Shown: positions 37,994 to 47,486, numbered from the stretch's first letter. The stretch is 64,000 nt of DNA from an uncultured Verrucomicrobiota bacterium (GCA_903904685.1 CAIVDS010000114.1:16165-80164); one strand, 5' to 3'. Program-made: numbers and translations. Notes: generated by a model from the letters alone, not told the origin.

Positions 37994-39388
37994 TCAGCGA
38001 CTTGAGTAGTAGGCGTTGATTTTGTCGGCCACGTCGCGAAACCCAATGTCGTCGCTGTAAATGATCTTATACTCGGCGATCGCCTCTTCCTTCTTGCCCA
38101 TGGCCTCGTAACACTGGGCGAGCTGGTAGATGACCTCCTTCTTGAGATCATCCATCGAGGATAACTCGGACTTGGCGACCTGAAACTGTGCCACCGCAAG
38201 GTCGAACATTTTCCTTGCCTTGAGCGATTTACCCATGCCGGTGATGGCGGCGATGCGAACCTTGGGGCTCTTTTGCGCCTGCTGATAGTTGGCGATGGCA
38301 TTCTGATAATCGCCCGTATCGAAATGCAGGTCGGCAAGCGTGAACCGGGCCTCGTAATCATTGGGGTAACGCTCCACGTAGAGCTTTGCCTGCGTGATCT
38401 TGAAGGTCGCAAGCTCAGCCTTGGCTTTTTCAAGCTGAGTCTTGAGGGCGACATCCTCCGGTGACTTGGCGAGCTGGGACTGCAGTTCCTTCGCTCGTTT
38501 ATCCAAAATATCCGTCTGCAAATCGCTTTCCTGTTTTTCCAAGCTGCTATCGGCGGCACCGGCGGGGATCTTGCGGGCCTGGCGCACATAATTCAGCGCT
38601 TCATCGAGATTGTTGAGCTTGCGATAACCGTCAACAACACTGCGATAGTGATTGAGGCTGTCGGGCTGGGCCTTGATCCGCTCCAACGCCTCGGCGATCA
38701 GACGGTGGGTCATCTCCTCCGAAGTTACGATCTTGGATGCCTGCTCGAGCGAGATGGATTGGGTCTCGTTCTTCAGCTTTTCCCGATAGTCACCCTTCTC
38801 CTCCCACTTGCCCTTTTCTGTGGTCTGCGCGATGGCGGCCTTGCGCATGATGCCAAGAGCGTCACCGTCCTGCGGTTTCGTTTTCAATAACTTGTCAGCG
38901 GCGCGCAACGCATCATCGGAGCGATTGGCCGCAAGATAAGCCTCGGCCAGATTGAGTAGGAATTCGCGATTGGCCGGGTGAAGCTCATGAATCGCCTCCC
39001 ATGCAAAAGCGACCGTTTCGGGCAAGTCGAGGCCGGCGGCGGCCTCCGCCAAGAGCTTGAGCGCAGGCACGCTGGTTGGGTCGGTGACGAGCAATTTCTC
39101 GGCATTTTCAAGCACCTTGATCGGCTCCTTCTTGCCGCCCCCGAACAAGAAACCGGCCTGGGTGACTGACCCAAATGCCTTGGTGAACATCCTGTTCTTG
39201 GAGGCGAACTGCTTCATCTGGGCCGTCCGTTGCAATCGGCGGACAGGCAGACACCCGGGCTCCGCCTTCAGGACTTGGCTCGTGACATCGAGCACATATT
39301 CGAGATTGCCGCGTTGCAACGCGACTTGAGCATTTTCAAGTTGCTTCTGAAGGCGGGGATCAAGCGATGAAACTGAAATTTCTGGCAT
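37994..39388 (-). CDS. Tetratricopeptide-repeat protein
   Basis: A 464-residue soluble protein made of helical TPR units, recognisable at residues ~18-50, ~110-180 (LLNLAEAYLAANRSDDALRAADKLL) and ~340-455 (FTLADLHFDTGDYQNAIANYQQA, YQLAQCYEAMGKKEEAIAEYK). A coiled-coil-like stretch rich in K, E and Q lies at ~285-340. No signal peptide. TPR proteins are scaffolds; partner unknown. The ATG at 39388 (MPEISVSS) is chosen over one at 39418. It is the gene downstream of glmM on the minus strand, with about 60 bases between. Confidence 0.8.
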   Translation of the reverse strand: MPEISVSSLDPRLQKQLENAQVALQRGNLEYVLDVTSQVLKAEPGCLPVRRLQRTAQMKQFASKNRMFTKAFGSVTQAGFLFGGGKKEPIKVLENAEKLLVTDPTSVPALKLLAEAAAGLDLPETVAFAWEAIHELHPANREFLLNLAEAYLAANRSDDALRAADKLLKTKPQDGDALGIMRKAAIAQTTEKGKWEEKGDYREKLKNETQSISLEQASKIVTSEEMTHRLIAEALERIKAQPDSLNHYRSVVDGYRKLNNLDEALNYVRQARKIPAGAADSSLEKQESDLQTDILDKRAKELQSQLAKSPEDVALKTQLEKAKAELATFKITQAKLYVERYPNDYEARFTLADLHFDTGDYQNAIANYQQAQKSPKVRIAAITGMGKSLKARKMFDLAVAQFQVAKSELSSMDDLKKEVIYQLAQCYEAMGKKEEAIAEYKIIYSDDIGFRDVADKINAYYSSR

Positions 39389-39447
39389 AGTGAGCGGGCA
39401 GCAAACGAAATCCGGCACCGTGAAGCGGTCAACGCTAGAGTGCCGAT

Positions 39448-40776
39448 TTAAATGACTTCGAGATCGGCGCGCGCCGCCGTCTCAAGCATGTCGATCCCCG
39501 CTTCGACCACCGATTCAGTCGGCCCTTCGACCAGCAAGCGCAACTTGGCTTCCGTGCCCGAAAAACGCACCAGCACCCGTCCTTGCGCTCCCAATTTTTG
39601 CTCAACGCTCTTGATCGCCGTCGTCAGAGCGATGCAAGCCGCCAATTCGCGCCGGGCGCGAACCTTCACGTTGCGAGTCGCCTGGGGAAATTTCCGCAGC
39701 GCCGTGCGCAATTCGGAAAGTGGACGCCCGGTGGCCAGCATGACCTCGATCACTTTGAGCGCTGCGACCAATCCGTCTCCCGTGGGTGAAATATCCGAAA
39801 AAATAATATGGCCGCTGGACTCTCCTCCCAGCCTGGCGCCGGTGACGAGCATGCGCTCGATCACATAACGATCTCCCACGGCGGTGCGCACGACTCGTCC
39901 GCCGACGGCGCCCACGGCGGTATCGACGCCCAGGTTGCTTTGCAGGGTGACGACCAGCGTGTTGGTCGCGAGTCGACCCGCTTTAAGTGCATGCAAGGCG
40001 AGCAACGTGAGCACTTCATCGCCATCCAGCACCACGCCCTTTTCATCACACAGGATGCAACGATCGCCATCGCCATCATGCGCAAGGCCGAGTCGAGCAC
40101 CGGTCGCGCGCACTTTGCCCGAGAGTTTTTCAGGATGTTCGCTGCCCACGTCGGCATTGATATTGTGACCGTTGGGCGCATCACCGATGCCAATCACCTC
40201 CGCTCCCAGCGAACGCAACACGAAGGGACTCGTCACCGAAGTCGCCCCGTTGGCCGTATCCAAAACGATCCGCCAACCCGCCAGCGCATTCGGCACCAAC
40301 AACGTTCCAGCCGCCGCCATGTAGTCTGCGATGGCTTCGGGACGATTAACTGGACCATCACCTTTCCGCGCCACTGCCTCCGCAGGCAGCAACCGCTCGA
40401 TTTGAGCCTCATCCGCATCCGTCAGTTTGATCCCGGTACCCGCGAAAAATTTAATGCCGTTATCCACGGCAGGATTATGCGACGCGGTGACGACGACGCC
40501 CAAGACCGCACCCTCCATGCGCACCGCTCGTGCCACTGCCGGAGTAGGCAGCACACCAAGGGAAACAGGTTCCAATCCAGCGGCGACGAGCCCTGCGGCG
40601 ACGGCGTTGACCAGCGATTGGCCGGAAGCGCGGGTATCGCGTCCGATGAGGACCCGCCCTTTGCCGCCGGCCCATTTTCCCGCCGCCTCACCCAAGCGGG
40701 CGGCAAAATCTTCGTTGATCACCGGACCTCCATAAGGTCCGCGCACGCCGTCGGTGCCGAAATACACGCGTTTCAT
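39448..40776 (-). CDS. glmM: Phosphoglucosamine mutase
   Basis: A 442-residue alpha-D-phosphohexomutase converting glucosamine-6-phosphate to glucosamine-1-phosphate for UDP-GlcNAc. The phosphoserine loop VVTASHNP has S99, the metal loop is AHDGDGDRC (~residues 235-243), the sugar loop is GGESSGHII (~residues 318-326), and the phosphate-binding loop is VRFSGTEAKLR near the C-terminus. FGTDGVRG at residues 6-13 is the GlmM N-terminal signature. Its ATG overlaps the trpD stop by four bases (ATGA), so the two are co-translated. Confidence 0.95.
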   Translation of the reverse strand: MKRVYFGTDGVRGPYGGPVINEDFAARLGEAAGKWAGGKGRVLIGRDTRASGQSLVNAVAAGLVAAGLEPVSLGVLPTPAVARAVRMEGAVLGVVVTASHNPAVDNGIKFFAGTGIKLTDADEAQIERLLPAEAVARKGDGPVNRPEAIADYMAAAGTLLVPNALAGWRIVLDTANGATSVTSPFVLRSLGAEVIGIGDAPNGHNINADVGSEHPEKLSGKVRATGARLGLAHDGDGDRCILCDEKGVVLDGDEVLTLLALHALKAGRLATNTLVVTLQSNLGVDTAVGAVGGRVVRTAVGDRYVIERMLVTGARLGGESSGHIIFSDISPTGDGLVAALKVIEVMLATGRPLSELRTALRKFPQATRNVKVRARRELAACIALTTAIKSVEQKLGAQGRVLVRFSGTEAKLRLLVEGPTESVVEAGIDMLETAARADLEVI

Positions 40777-41819
40777 GAATGGAAAAACTCCTTGGTTGCC
40801 GCGATTTTTTTCTTCACCGCGCCGCCGAGCAGCAATTCGCGGGCTTGCGCCACGCCGTCACTCACCGCTCCGGTTCGACCGGTGATCCACAAGGCGGTGG
40901 CCGTGTTGTAGACAATCGTGTCCACCAATCCGACCGGCCCGCGTCCGGCGAGCAACGCCTCCACGATGGCTAGATTCGTCTGCAAATCGCCGCCTTGGAG
41001 GTCGGCAAAGGGCGCGAGCTGAAATCCGTGCTCCGCGGCGTTCCAGACACCATCGACGGACCGCAGCCGACCGATGCCGCGCACCCGGTTGGCCGTCGCC
41101 GTCGTGAGTTCGTCGATACCGCGTCCGGGGGCGATGATTCCGTGCACCGCCAGACCGGCCTCCGTGCCCAGTAAATCAAAAACATCCGCAAGCCGGGCCA
41201 CCCACGCCTCCGAAAACACACCCAGCAACACATTCGCAGGCCGCCCGGGATTGATCAGCGGACCGAGAATATTGAAAACTGAACGCCGCCCTTGCACAGC
41301 AAGCTGCCGGCGCACCGACCCGATGTGCTTGAAGGCGGGATGATACGCCGGTGCGAAAAAAAACGCGTAGCCAAGCTGATCGAGTCCCTCGCGCACTTTG
41401 TCCGGCGAAGCTTCCAGATTGACGCCCAAGGCGGCGAGTAGATCGGCGCTGCCGCACTTCGAGGTGACGCCACGGTTGCCGTGTTTCATCACCGGCACTC
41501 CGGCGCAGGCCAGCGTGAGCACGACCATGCTGGAGATGTTAAACCCGCCCGCAAGATCGCCGCCCGTGCCAACGATGTCGACGGCCTTCGCCGACCACAC
41601 TTCGACTCCGGGATTGATCGCCCGCGCGCGAAACGCCCGCGCAAACCCGGCGACCTCGGCGGCCGTCTCCCCCTTCTCGCCCAGCGCGAGGAGGAACGCC
41701 GTCTTGCCCTCGGCGGCGATTTCGGGCGACGCGAGCGACGCCGAAGCGCGCTCCACCTCGGCGGACGTAAGCTCCTGGCGCGCCACCAAGCGGCGCGTGA
41801 GTTCGGCAAGTTCGGACAT
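40773..41819 (-). CDS. trpD: Anthranilate phosphoribosyltransferase
   Basis: A 348-residue enzyme transferring phosphoribosyl to anthranilate in tryptophan synthesis. The PRPP loop DIVGTGGDLAGGFNIS (~residues 84-99), KHGNRGVTSKCGSADLLAALG (in pieces, ~116-136) and the HGIIAPGRGIDELT block (~residues 240-253) are characteristic. The ATG at 41819 (MSELAELT) gives the family length; the frame extends to 41942 without similarity. No other trp gene is visible in the window, so the gene is separated from a trp operon and paired with glmM. Confidence 0.95.
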   Translation of the reverse strand: MSELAELTRRLVARQELTSAEVERASASLASPEIAAEGKTAFLLALGEKGETAAEVAGFARAFRARAINPGVEVWSAKAVDIVGTGGDLAGGFNISSMVVLTLACAGVPVMKHGNRGVTSKCGSADLLAALGVNLEASPDKVREGLDQLGYAFFFAPAYHPAFKHIGSVRRQLAVQGRRSVFNILGPLINPGRPANVLLGVFSEAWVARLADVFDLLGTEAGLAVHGIIAPGRGIDELTTATANRVRGIGRLRSVDGVWNAAEHGFQLAPFADLQGGDLQTNLAIVEALLAGRGPVGLVDTIVYNTATALWITGRTGAVSDGVAQARELLLGGAVKKKIAATKEFFHS

Positions 41820-42053
41820 TGGCGACAGGAAATCGAAAGAACTCCCTGCGTGGAAAGCATAAACTCGACCATGCTCCGCCCTATGTGGCAAAAACCGTGC
41901 GCCCCATCCTCGCCCCCGTCGGACTTCGCCTGGCTTGATCACCTCATGGTTATAGCGCTTGACGATGGAAAGCGCGGGCCTCTACTTTGAACCTTTCACA
42001 CTCGTCACAGACATCGTCACACGAACGTCACCCACTCTTAATCCACACCGACC

Positions 42054-42233
42054 ATGGCTAATCCGAAACGCAAGCAGTCCAAACGCCGTAGCGCCAACCG
42101 CCGCGCCGCCAACGCTTTCAAGGCTCCCCAGATCGCCAAAGATCCGACCGATGGCACCGCTTTCCGCCCGCATCACGTGAATCCGACCAACGGCACATAT
42201 CGCGGTCGCCAAGTGGTCAACGTCGAGGTCTAA
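42054..42233 (+). CDS. rpmF: 50S ribosomal protein L32, cysteine-free
   Basis: A 59-residue basic protein starting MANPKRKQSKRRSANRRAA, which is the L32 N-terminal signature, and ending HHVNPTNGTYRGRQVVNVEV, where the GxYkGr motif of L32 is kept. The two CxxC zinc knuckles found in many L32 proteins are absent, so this is a zinc-independent form. L32 sits on the large subunit near the exit tunnel. It is followed by plsX after 38 bases, the conserved rpmF-plsX-fabH order. It is too short to be found by length-based gene calling. Confidence 0.93.
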   Translation: MANPKRKQSKRRSANRRAANAFKAPQIAKDPTDGTAFRPHHVNPTNGTYRGRQVVNVEV

Positions 42234-42271
42234 ATCCTCGCGTTGCAGAAACATTGTCCACCATCCCGGCG

Positions 42272-43336
42272 ATGGTTACCCCCTCCGGTATTTCCGGGCG
42301 CATAGCGGTTGACGCGATGGGCGGCGATCACGGTCCGTCCGAAGTGGTTGCGGCCGTCAAACTCGCGTTGACCGAGTTTGCGGATCTCAACCCGGTGACG
42401 CTCGTTGGTGATGAAGCGGTGCTCAAACCGCTTTTGAAACAACAAGGTCTCGGCGATCATGCATCGCTGCAGATTTTGCATGCCTCCGAAGTCATCACAA
42501 TGGATGACAAACCTCTTCCGGCCCTGAAGCGAAAAAAAGACGCCTCGATGTTCAAAGCCATCGAATTGGTGAAATCCGGGGAAGCCGCCGCCGTCGTCAG
42601 CTGTGGCAACACCGGCGTGCTCATGGCCGGCGGCACAGTCAAGCTCCGCACGCTTGGCGGCGTGGATCGACCCGCCCTCGCCGCCATCATCCCGCGCAAG
42701 AACGGTTATCTGATTCTCATCGACGCCGGCGCCAATCCCGAGGCCACGGCGGAACATCTCGTTCATAACGCGATTCTCGGTTCTCACTACGCCCGCGTCG
42801 TCCTCGGCGCGGCGAGTCCGCGTGTCGGCCTGCTCACCATCGGCACCGAAGAAGGCAAAGGCAACACCCTCATCGCCGCGACCCATGACCACCTCAAGGC
42901 GGTCGGCGACTTGATCAATTACGTCGGCCTGACCGAGGGGTTTCAGGTTTTTACCGATCACTGCGACGTCGCCGTATGCGATGGCTTTGTCGGCAATCTC
43001 CTGCTCAAGAGCTGGGAGTCGCTCGCCCATTTCTTCTCCGCCACGCTCAAAACCGAGCTCAAGGCCAATCCCCTGCGCATCACCGGGGCGGTGCTCGCCG
43101 GCGGCGCGTTCAAGGCCCTCAAAAAGCGCATCAATCCCGAGACCTACGGCGGCGCCCCCCTGCTCGGATTGCGCGGAAATATCCTCAAGGCCCACGGCTC
43201 CAGTTCGCGCCATGCGATCAAGAACGCGATCCGCGTCGCCAGCGAAGTCGTGAATGCCGACATGATTCACCACATCGAAACCGACGTTGCCCGCGCCAAC
43301 GCCATCATCCGCCCTCAACCCCCCGTCTCGACCTGA
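42272..43336 (+). CDS. plsX: Phosphate acyltransferase PlsX
   Basis: A ~354-residue peripheral membrane enzyme forming acyl-phosphate from acyl-ACP for phosphatidic acid synthesis. Signature AVDAMGGDHGPSEVV is at residues ~11-25, VSCGNTGVLMAGG near residue 109 and a VCDGFVGNLLLKSWE segment near residue 235. The ATG at 42272 (MVTPSGIS) is used; an upstream TTG at 42254 is possible. Together with fabH it supplies lipid precursors. Confidence 0.96.
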   Translation: MVTPSGISGRIAVDAMGGDHGPSEVVAAVKLALTEFADLNPVTLVGDEAVLKPLLKQQGLGDHASLQILHASEVITMDDKPLPALKRKKDASMFKAIELVKSGEAAAVVSCGNTGVLMAGGTVKLRTLGGVDRPALAAIIPRKNGYLILIDAGANPEATAEHLVHNAILGSHYARVVLGAASPRVGLLTIGTEEGKGNTLIAATHDHLKAVGDLINYVGLTEGFQVFTDHCDVAVCDGFVGNLLLKSWESLAHFFSATLKTELKANPLRITGAVLAGGAFKALKKRINPETYGGAPLLGLRGNILKAHGSSSRHAIKNAIRVASEVVNADMIHHIETDVARANAIIRPQPPVST

Positions 43337-43380
43337 TCGCCCCGCGGCCCGTTTGGTCCGCGTTTTCATACTTTTTTTCA

Positions 43381-44370
43381 ATGGGTTCCCCTGATATCGC
43401 CATCCTCGGCACCGGCTCCTACGCCCCCGAAAAAATCGTCACCAACGACGATCTTTCCCAGCGGGTGGACACCTCCGACGAATGGATATTCTCCCGCACG
43501 GGCATCCGCGAACGCCGCATCGCCGGGGAAAACGAAACCACGTCCATGATGGCCGCCGCCGCCGCGCGCCATGCCTTGGCGTCTGCCGGCGTGACCGCTG
43601 CGGACATTGACCTCGTCATCGTCGCCACGATGACCCCCGATCTGCCCATGCCGGCCACGGCCTGCTTCGTGCAACATCTCCTCGGCGTCCCCCTGAACAC
43701 CGCCTGTTTCGACCTCAACGCGGCGTGCTCCGGGTTTATCTACGCGCTCGACACCGCCTGGGCCATGCTCGCCTCGGGCCGCTACAAGCACGCGCTCGTC
43801 ATCGGTGCGGAAAAAATGTCCACCGTGCTCAACTGGAAGGACCGCACCACCTGCGTGCTTTTTGGCGACGGCGCGGGCGCGATCGTGCTTGGTCCCGCTC
43901 GCGGCACGGCGAAGATCCTCGGCACCCGGCTTTACGCCGATGGCGCGCACACCGATCTGCTGTGCGTGCCGGGTGGCGGCAGCAACGTCCCCGACCCGTC
44001 CGCCGATCCCTCCGGCCCCCAGCGGCACATGACGATGAAGGGCCGCGAGATCTTCAAGGTCGCCGTCCGTGAGATGGAGGATGCCGCCCGGGAGATTCTC
44101 GCTCAGCACGGCCTCGTCGCCGCCCAGATCGCCTGCGTCATTCCCCATCAGGCCAACCAGCGCATCATTGATACTCTCGCCCAGTATCTGAAGCTGCCCG
44201 CCGACCGTTTTTTCGTGAACCTCCACCGCTACGGCAATACCTCCGCCGCCTCGATTCCCCTCGCGCTCGACGAGGCGCGGCGCGCCGGACGCGTCAAAGC
44301 CGGTGACACAACCCTGCTTGTGGCGTTCGGGGCAGGCTTGACCTATGGGTCCGCGCTGGTTCGCTGGTAA
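43381..44370 (+). CDS. fabH: 3-oxoacyl-ACP synthase III
   Basis: A 329-residue thiolase-fold enzyme condensing acetyl-CoA with malonyl-ACP to begin fatty-acid synthesis. The catalytic triad is visible: C116 in NAACSGF, H in IPHQANQR (~residue 257) and N in RYGNTSAAS (~residue 287). The start MGSPDIAILGTGSY at 43381 is the family start. It lies 44 bases after plsX and 12 bases before the BamD-like gene. Confidence 0.97.
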   Translation: MGSPDIAILGTGSYAPEKIVTNDDLSQRVDTSDEWIFSRTGIRERRIAGENETTSMMAAAAARHALASAGVTAADIDLVIVATMTPDLPMPATACFVQHLLGVPLNTACFDLNAACSGFIYALDTAWAMLASGRYKHALVIGAEKMSTVLNWKDRTTCVLFGDGAGAIVLGPARGTAKILGTRLYADGAHTDLLCVPGGGSNVPDPSADPSGPQRHMTMKGREIFKVAVREMEDAAREILAQHGLVAAQIACVIPHQANQRIIDTLAQYLKLPADRFFVNLHRYGNTSAASIPLALDEARRAGRVKAGDTTLLVAFGAGLTYGSALVRW

Positions 44371-44382
44371 ATCCTTTACGAC

Positions 44383-45432
44383 ATGCCCACCACACCCGCC
44401 CGCGCCTTATCTGCGCTCTGTGTTCTCTGCCTAGCATTTGTCGTTTTCACGGGCGCGGCCCGGGCCGACCTCGTCTGGACCCCCGCCTCCGGCTGGAAAG
44501 TCCAGGGCGAGAGCGTGCTCACGGGCATCCTCCCGGAGGAAGGCCACAACGCTCTCGACTCCATGAACAAGGCGCGCGCCATCGAGGAGAACGGCCACCA
44601 CTCCTCAGCGATGAGCAGCTATGAACGCATCGCCCGGAAATATCCCAACTCCATTTACGCGCCCGAGGCCCTCTACCGCGCCGCGAAGATCCGCCTCGAG
44701 CGCAAGCAATACAACAAGGCGTTCAATCAGTTTCAGGACATCGTCACCCGCTACCCCGGCACCACCCATTTCAACGACATCATCGGCGAACAATACCGCA
44801 TCGCCAACGCCCTTCTCGATGGCGCGCGCAACCGCTATTTCGGCCTTATCCCCGGCTTCAAAAACCGCGGCAAGGGCGTGGACGACTTCGAGAAAATCCT
44901 CGTGACCGCCCCCTACAGCGACTACGCGCCGCTCGCGCTCATGAACGTCGCCCGCGGCCACCAGAAGTTGCACGAGCCCGACGAGGCCATCGACGCGCTC
45001 GATCGCATGATCAACAACTACCCGCAGAGCCTGCTCACTCCCGACGCCTACCTGAAACTGGCCCAGGCCCACCAATCTCTCGTCGAGGGCCCCTACTACG
45101 ACCAAGGCTCCACCAAACAAGCCATCACCTACTTCGAGGATTTCATGATCCTCTTCCCCTCCGACCTCGGCGTCGCCACGGCCGACAAAGGGCTGGCCGA
45201 TATGAAGCACGTTCTCGCCGACAGCAAAATCAAGATCGGCGACTTCTACTTCTACAAGCGCTCGAATTACAAGGCCGCCCGCGTCTTCTACAACGAGGCC
45301 ATCACCTCGTATCCCGATTCCCCCATCGCCAAGACCGCCCGCGCCCGCCTTGTCGAGGTCGATGCCGCCGAGGCCCTCTCCAAAAACCCGGCTGCCCCGC
45401 GCAAGCACACGCGTCACTTCTGGCTGTTCTGA
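44383..45432 (+). CDS. bamD: BamD-like outer-membrane assembly TPR protein
   Basis: A 349-residue exported protein with a signal peptide (hydrophobic ~7-28, cut near GAARADL). At least five TPR-like repeats follow, including HHSSAMSSYERIARKYPNS and KAFNQFQDIVTRYPGTTHF, in the YfiO/BamD pattern. BamD is an essential part of the BAM complex inserting beta-barrels. Unlike E. coli BamD I see no lipobox cysteine; the signal looks like a signal-peptidase I type. It is longer than E. coli BamD (~245). An alternative is another CpoB/YbgF-like TPR protein. Confidence 0.7.
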   Translation: MPTTPARALSALCVLCLAFVVFTGAARADLVWTPASGWKVQGESVLTGILPEEGHNALDSMNKARAIEENGHHSSAMSSYERIARKYPNSIYAPEALYRAAKIRLERKQYNKAFNQFQDIVTRYPGTTHFNDIIGEQYRIANALLDGARNRYFGLIPGFKNRGKGVDDFEKILVTAPYSDYAPLALMNVARGHQKLHEPDEAIDALDRMINNYPQSLLTPDAYLKLAQAHQSLVEGPYYDQGSTKQAITYFEDFMILFPSDLGVATADKGLADMKHVLADSKIKIGDFYFYKRSNYKAARVFYNEAITSYPDSPIAKTARARLVEVDAAEALSKNPAAPRKHTRHFWLF

Positions 45433-45456
45433 TCGCCCCGCCCGAATCCCACGCCC

Positions 45457-45960
45457 ATGCGCATCTTTCTTTTCTGCCTCGCCGGTATCCTCGCCCTCTC
45501 GGGCTGCGCCCACTACCACCTGGGCAGCGGCGGCAAGCCCGCCTTCAAGACCCTCTACGTCGCCCCGGTCGTCAACGCGAGCAACCTCCCCCAGGCCGTC
45601 GCCGTGGTCAGCACCGAGCTTCGCGAATCATTCCTCCGCGACGGACGAGTCGCCCTTGTCAACTCCGCCGACGAAGCCGACGCCATCCTCACCGTCCGCC
45701 TGACCAAATACGGCCGCTCCGTCACCGCCGGCCAGTCCACCGACACCGGCCTTGCCCGCAAATTCGACGTCACCCTCTCCGCCGAGGCTTCGCTGCGCGA
45801 CAACCGCTCCGGCAAGTTCCTTTTCGAAAAGCGCCCGGTCGAGGCCGTCCGTCAAATCTACACCGACAGCGGTCAACTCCAGGCCGAGTATCAAACCGTG
45901 CCTCTGCTCGCCGAGACGCTCGCCAAGAACGTCCTCTCCGCCACGCTTGATGTGTGGTGA
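45457..45960 (+). CDS. lptE: LptE-like LPS-assembly lipoprotein
   Basis: A 167-residue lipoprotein: signal peptide with lipobox LSGC (C17). AHYHLGSGGKPAFKTLYVAP after the cysteine, the ADAILTVRLTKYGR strand and an overall beta-alpha layout match LptE, which with LptD inserts lipopolysaccharide into the outer membrane. Sequence similarity in this family is weak, so the call rests on the lipobox, size, pattern and its neighbour bamD, 24 bases upstream. Confidence 0.65.
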   Translation: MRIFLFCLAGILALSGCAHYHLGSGGKPAFKTLYVAPVVNASNLPQAVAVVSTELRESFLRDGRVALVNSADEADAILTVRLTKYGRSVTAGQSTDTGLARKFDVTLSAEASLRDNRSGKFLFEKRPVEAVRQIYTDSGQLQAEYQTVPLLAETLAKNVLSATLDVW

Positions 45961-45976
45961 TTCCCCTTCGGCGGAT

Positions 45977-46633
45977 ATGAAGCGCGCCTCCGTCCTTGCC
46001 CCGTCGATCCTCGCCGGCGATCACGCCAACCTCGCCGCAAGCGCCAGGATCGTCGCCGATCTCGGCCTCAAGTGGATCCATCTCGACATCATGGACGGCC
46101 ACTTCGTGCCCAACCTCAGCTTTGGCCCGCAGACCGTCGCCGCGTTGCGCAAAGACTCCTCCCTCTTCTTCGACACGCACCTGATGCTCGACGAACCCCG
46201 CCGCTACATCGAAGCCTTCGCCAAGGCCGGCGCCAACCTCATCAGCGTCCACATCGAGCCCCCCTTCGATCACGCCGCCGCCCTCGCCCGCATCCGCGAG
46301 CTCGGCTGCCAGAACGGCATCGTCCTCAATCCCGACACCCCCGCCGAGGCCGTCGAGCCCTTCCTCCCCCTCGTTGACCTCGTGCTCGTGATGACCGTGC
46401 AACCCGGCTTCGGCGGACAACCCTTCCGCCGCGACATGCTCCCCAAGATCGCCCTCATCGACCGCTGGCGCCGCGAACGCGCCCTCCCCTTCCGCCTCGA
46501 GGTCGATGGCGGCGTGGACCTCGCCACCGGCGCCGAATGCCGCGCCGCCGGAGCGGACACCTTTGTCGTGGGCACCGCCTTTTTTGCCGCCGCCAACCCG
46601 GCCGCCGTCGCCCGCACCGTGTCGGCCTGGTAA
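45977..46633 (+). CDS. rpe: Ribulose-phosphate 3-epimerase
   Basis: A 218-residue TIM-barrel enzyme interconverting ribulose-5-phosphate and xylulose-5-phosphate. APSILAGDHANL at the N-terminus, HLDIMDGHFVPN (metal site, ~residues 34-45), FDTHLMLDEP (~66-75), VMTVQPGFGGQPF (~138-150) and EVDGGVDLATG (~176-186) are conserved. It is the last gene of the rpmF-rpe run, 16 bases after lptE. An in-frame upstream extension overlaps lptE and is not used. Confidence 0.97.
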   Translation: MKRASVLAPSILAGDHANLAASARIVADLGLKWIHLDIMDGHFVPNLSFGPQTVAALRKDSSLFFDTHLMLDEPRRYIEAFAKAGANLISVHIEPPFDHAAALARIRELGCQNGIVLNPDTPAEAVEPFLPLVDLVLVMTVQPGFGGQPFRRDMLPKIALIDRWRRERALPFRLEVDGGVDLATGAECRAAGADTFVVGTAFFAAANPAAVARTVSAW

Positions 46634-46812
46634 ACCGCCCCCCTCCCCCTCGCGGGAGACCCGGCGGCTCGCGCCGGAGCGGGCAACCCGCCCCGCAACG
46701 ATTCGTCGGCATCCGCCAAAGACCCGCGCCCACCCCTCACGGGCGCAACCGCATCCCCCAACGGGATAAACCCTCCCCTCGGAACTCCGCCCGGCTTCGA
46801 TGGACGCTTGTT

Positions 46813-47316
46813 GCGATTCCCCAACACGCCAACCGGACACCCCAATGCCAAAACCAGACGCCCCAGTGGAAGAAATCCTCACATCAATGGCGTAATCGCT
46901 CACATCAGTGGAACAATCCCTCACATCAATGGCGTAATCCCTCGCATCAGTGGAACGATTCCTCTCATCAATGGCGGAATCGCTCACATCAGTGGCGTAA
47001 TTGCTCACGTCAGTGGAGGAATCCTTCACGTCAATGGAGCAATTCCTCTCATCAATGGCGTAACCGCTCTCATCAATGGCGTAATTGTTCACATCAGTGG
47101 AACAATCCCTCACGTCAGAAGCGTAAATCCTCTCGCCACAAGCGTAACTTCTCTCACCAGAGTCGTAATCTGTCACGCCAGCGCCCTAACCGGATGCGCC
47201 ACTACGCTAACCGGACACACCAATGGCCTAACCGGACGCGCCACTGCGCTAACTGGACACGCCAACGTGCTAACCGGACGCACCAACGCCCTGATTGGAC
47301 GCGCCGGAAGCCCTTT
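46813..47316. repeat. Degenerate tandem array, exact 21-bp period (array B)
   Basis: About 24 units of exactly 21 bases run from 46813 to 47316 with no insertion or deletion. Middle units (46876-47107) resemble CNCTCACATCARTGGCGTAAT; later units (47191-47295) drift to CGGACRCGCCAAYGNGCTAAC. Units differ at many bases but keep the period and a TAAY tail. Several frames on both strands stay open through it because the unit lacks in-phase stops, giving heptapeptide repeats, but there is no independent sign of coding. 46634-46812 and 47317-47486 around it hold nothing I recognise. Confidence 0.9.
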
Positions 47317-47486
47317 TGCACGCAACGATATCTGAACGGCACAGGAAACCGCGCTTCTAAGACGCACCGGAAGTCGCAGTTACGCGGGTAATACTTCAAT
47401 TGCACCTCCCATGATGCCAACGCAAAGCCATCCCGCCCCGTTTCCCCTCCGGCCACTGCCTTCCGTCCACCGCCGCAGGCGCGCCC

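Noticed and set aside
46813..47316. CRISPR array or coding heptad-repeat protein
   Set aside because: No spacers. Open frames occur on both strands only because the unit lacks in-phase stops; the long minus-strand frame continues antisense through rpe.
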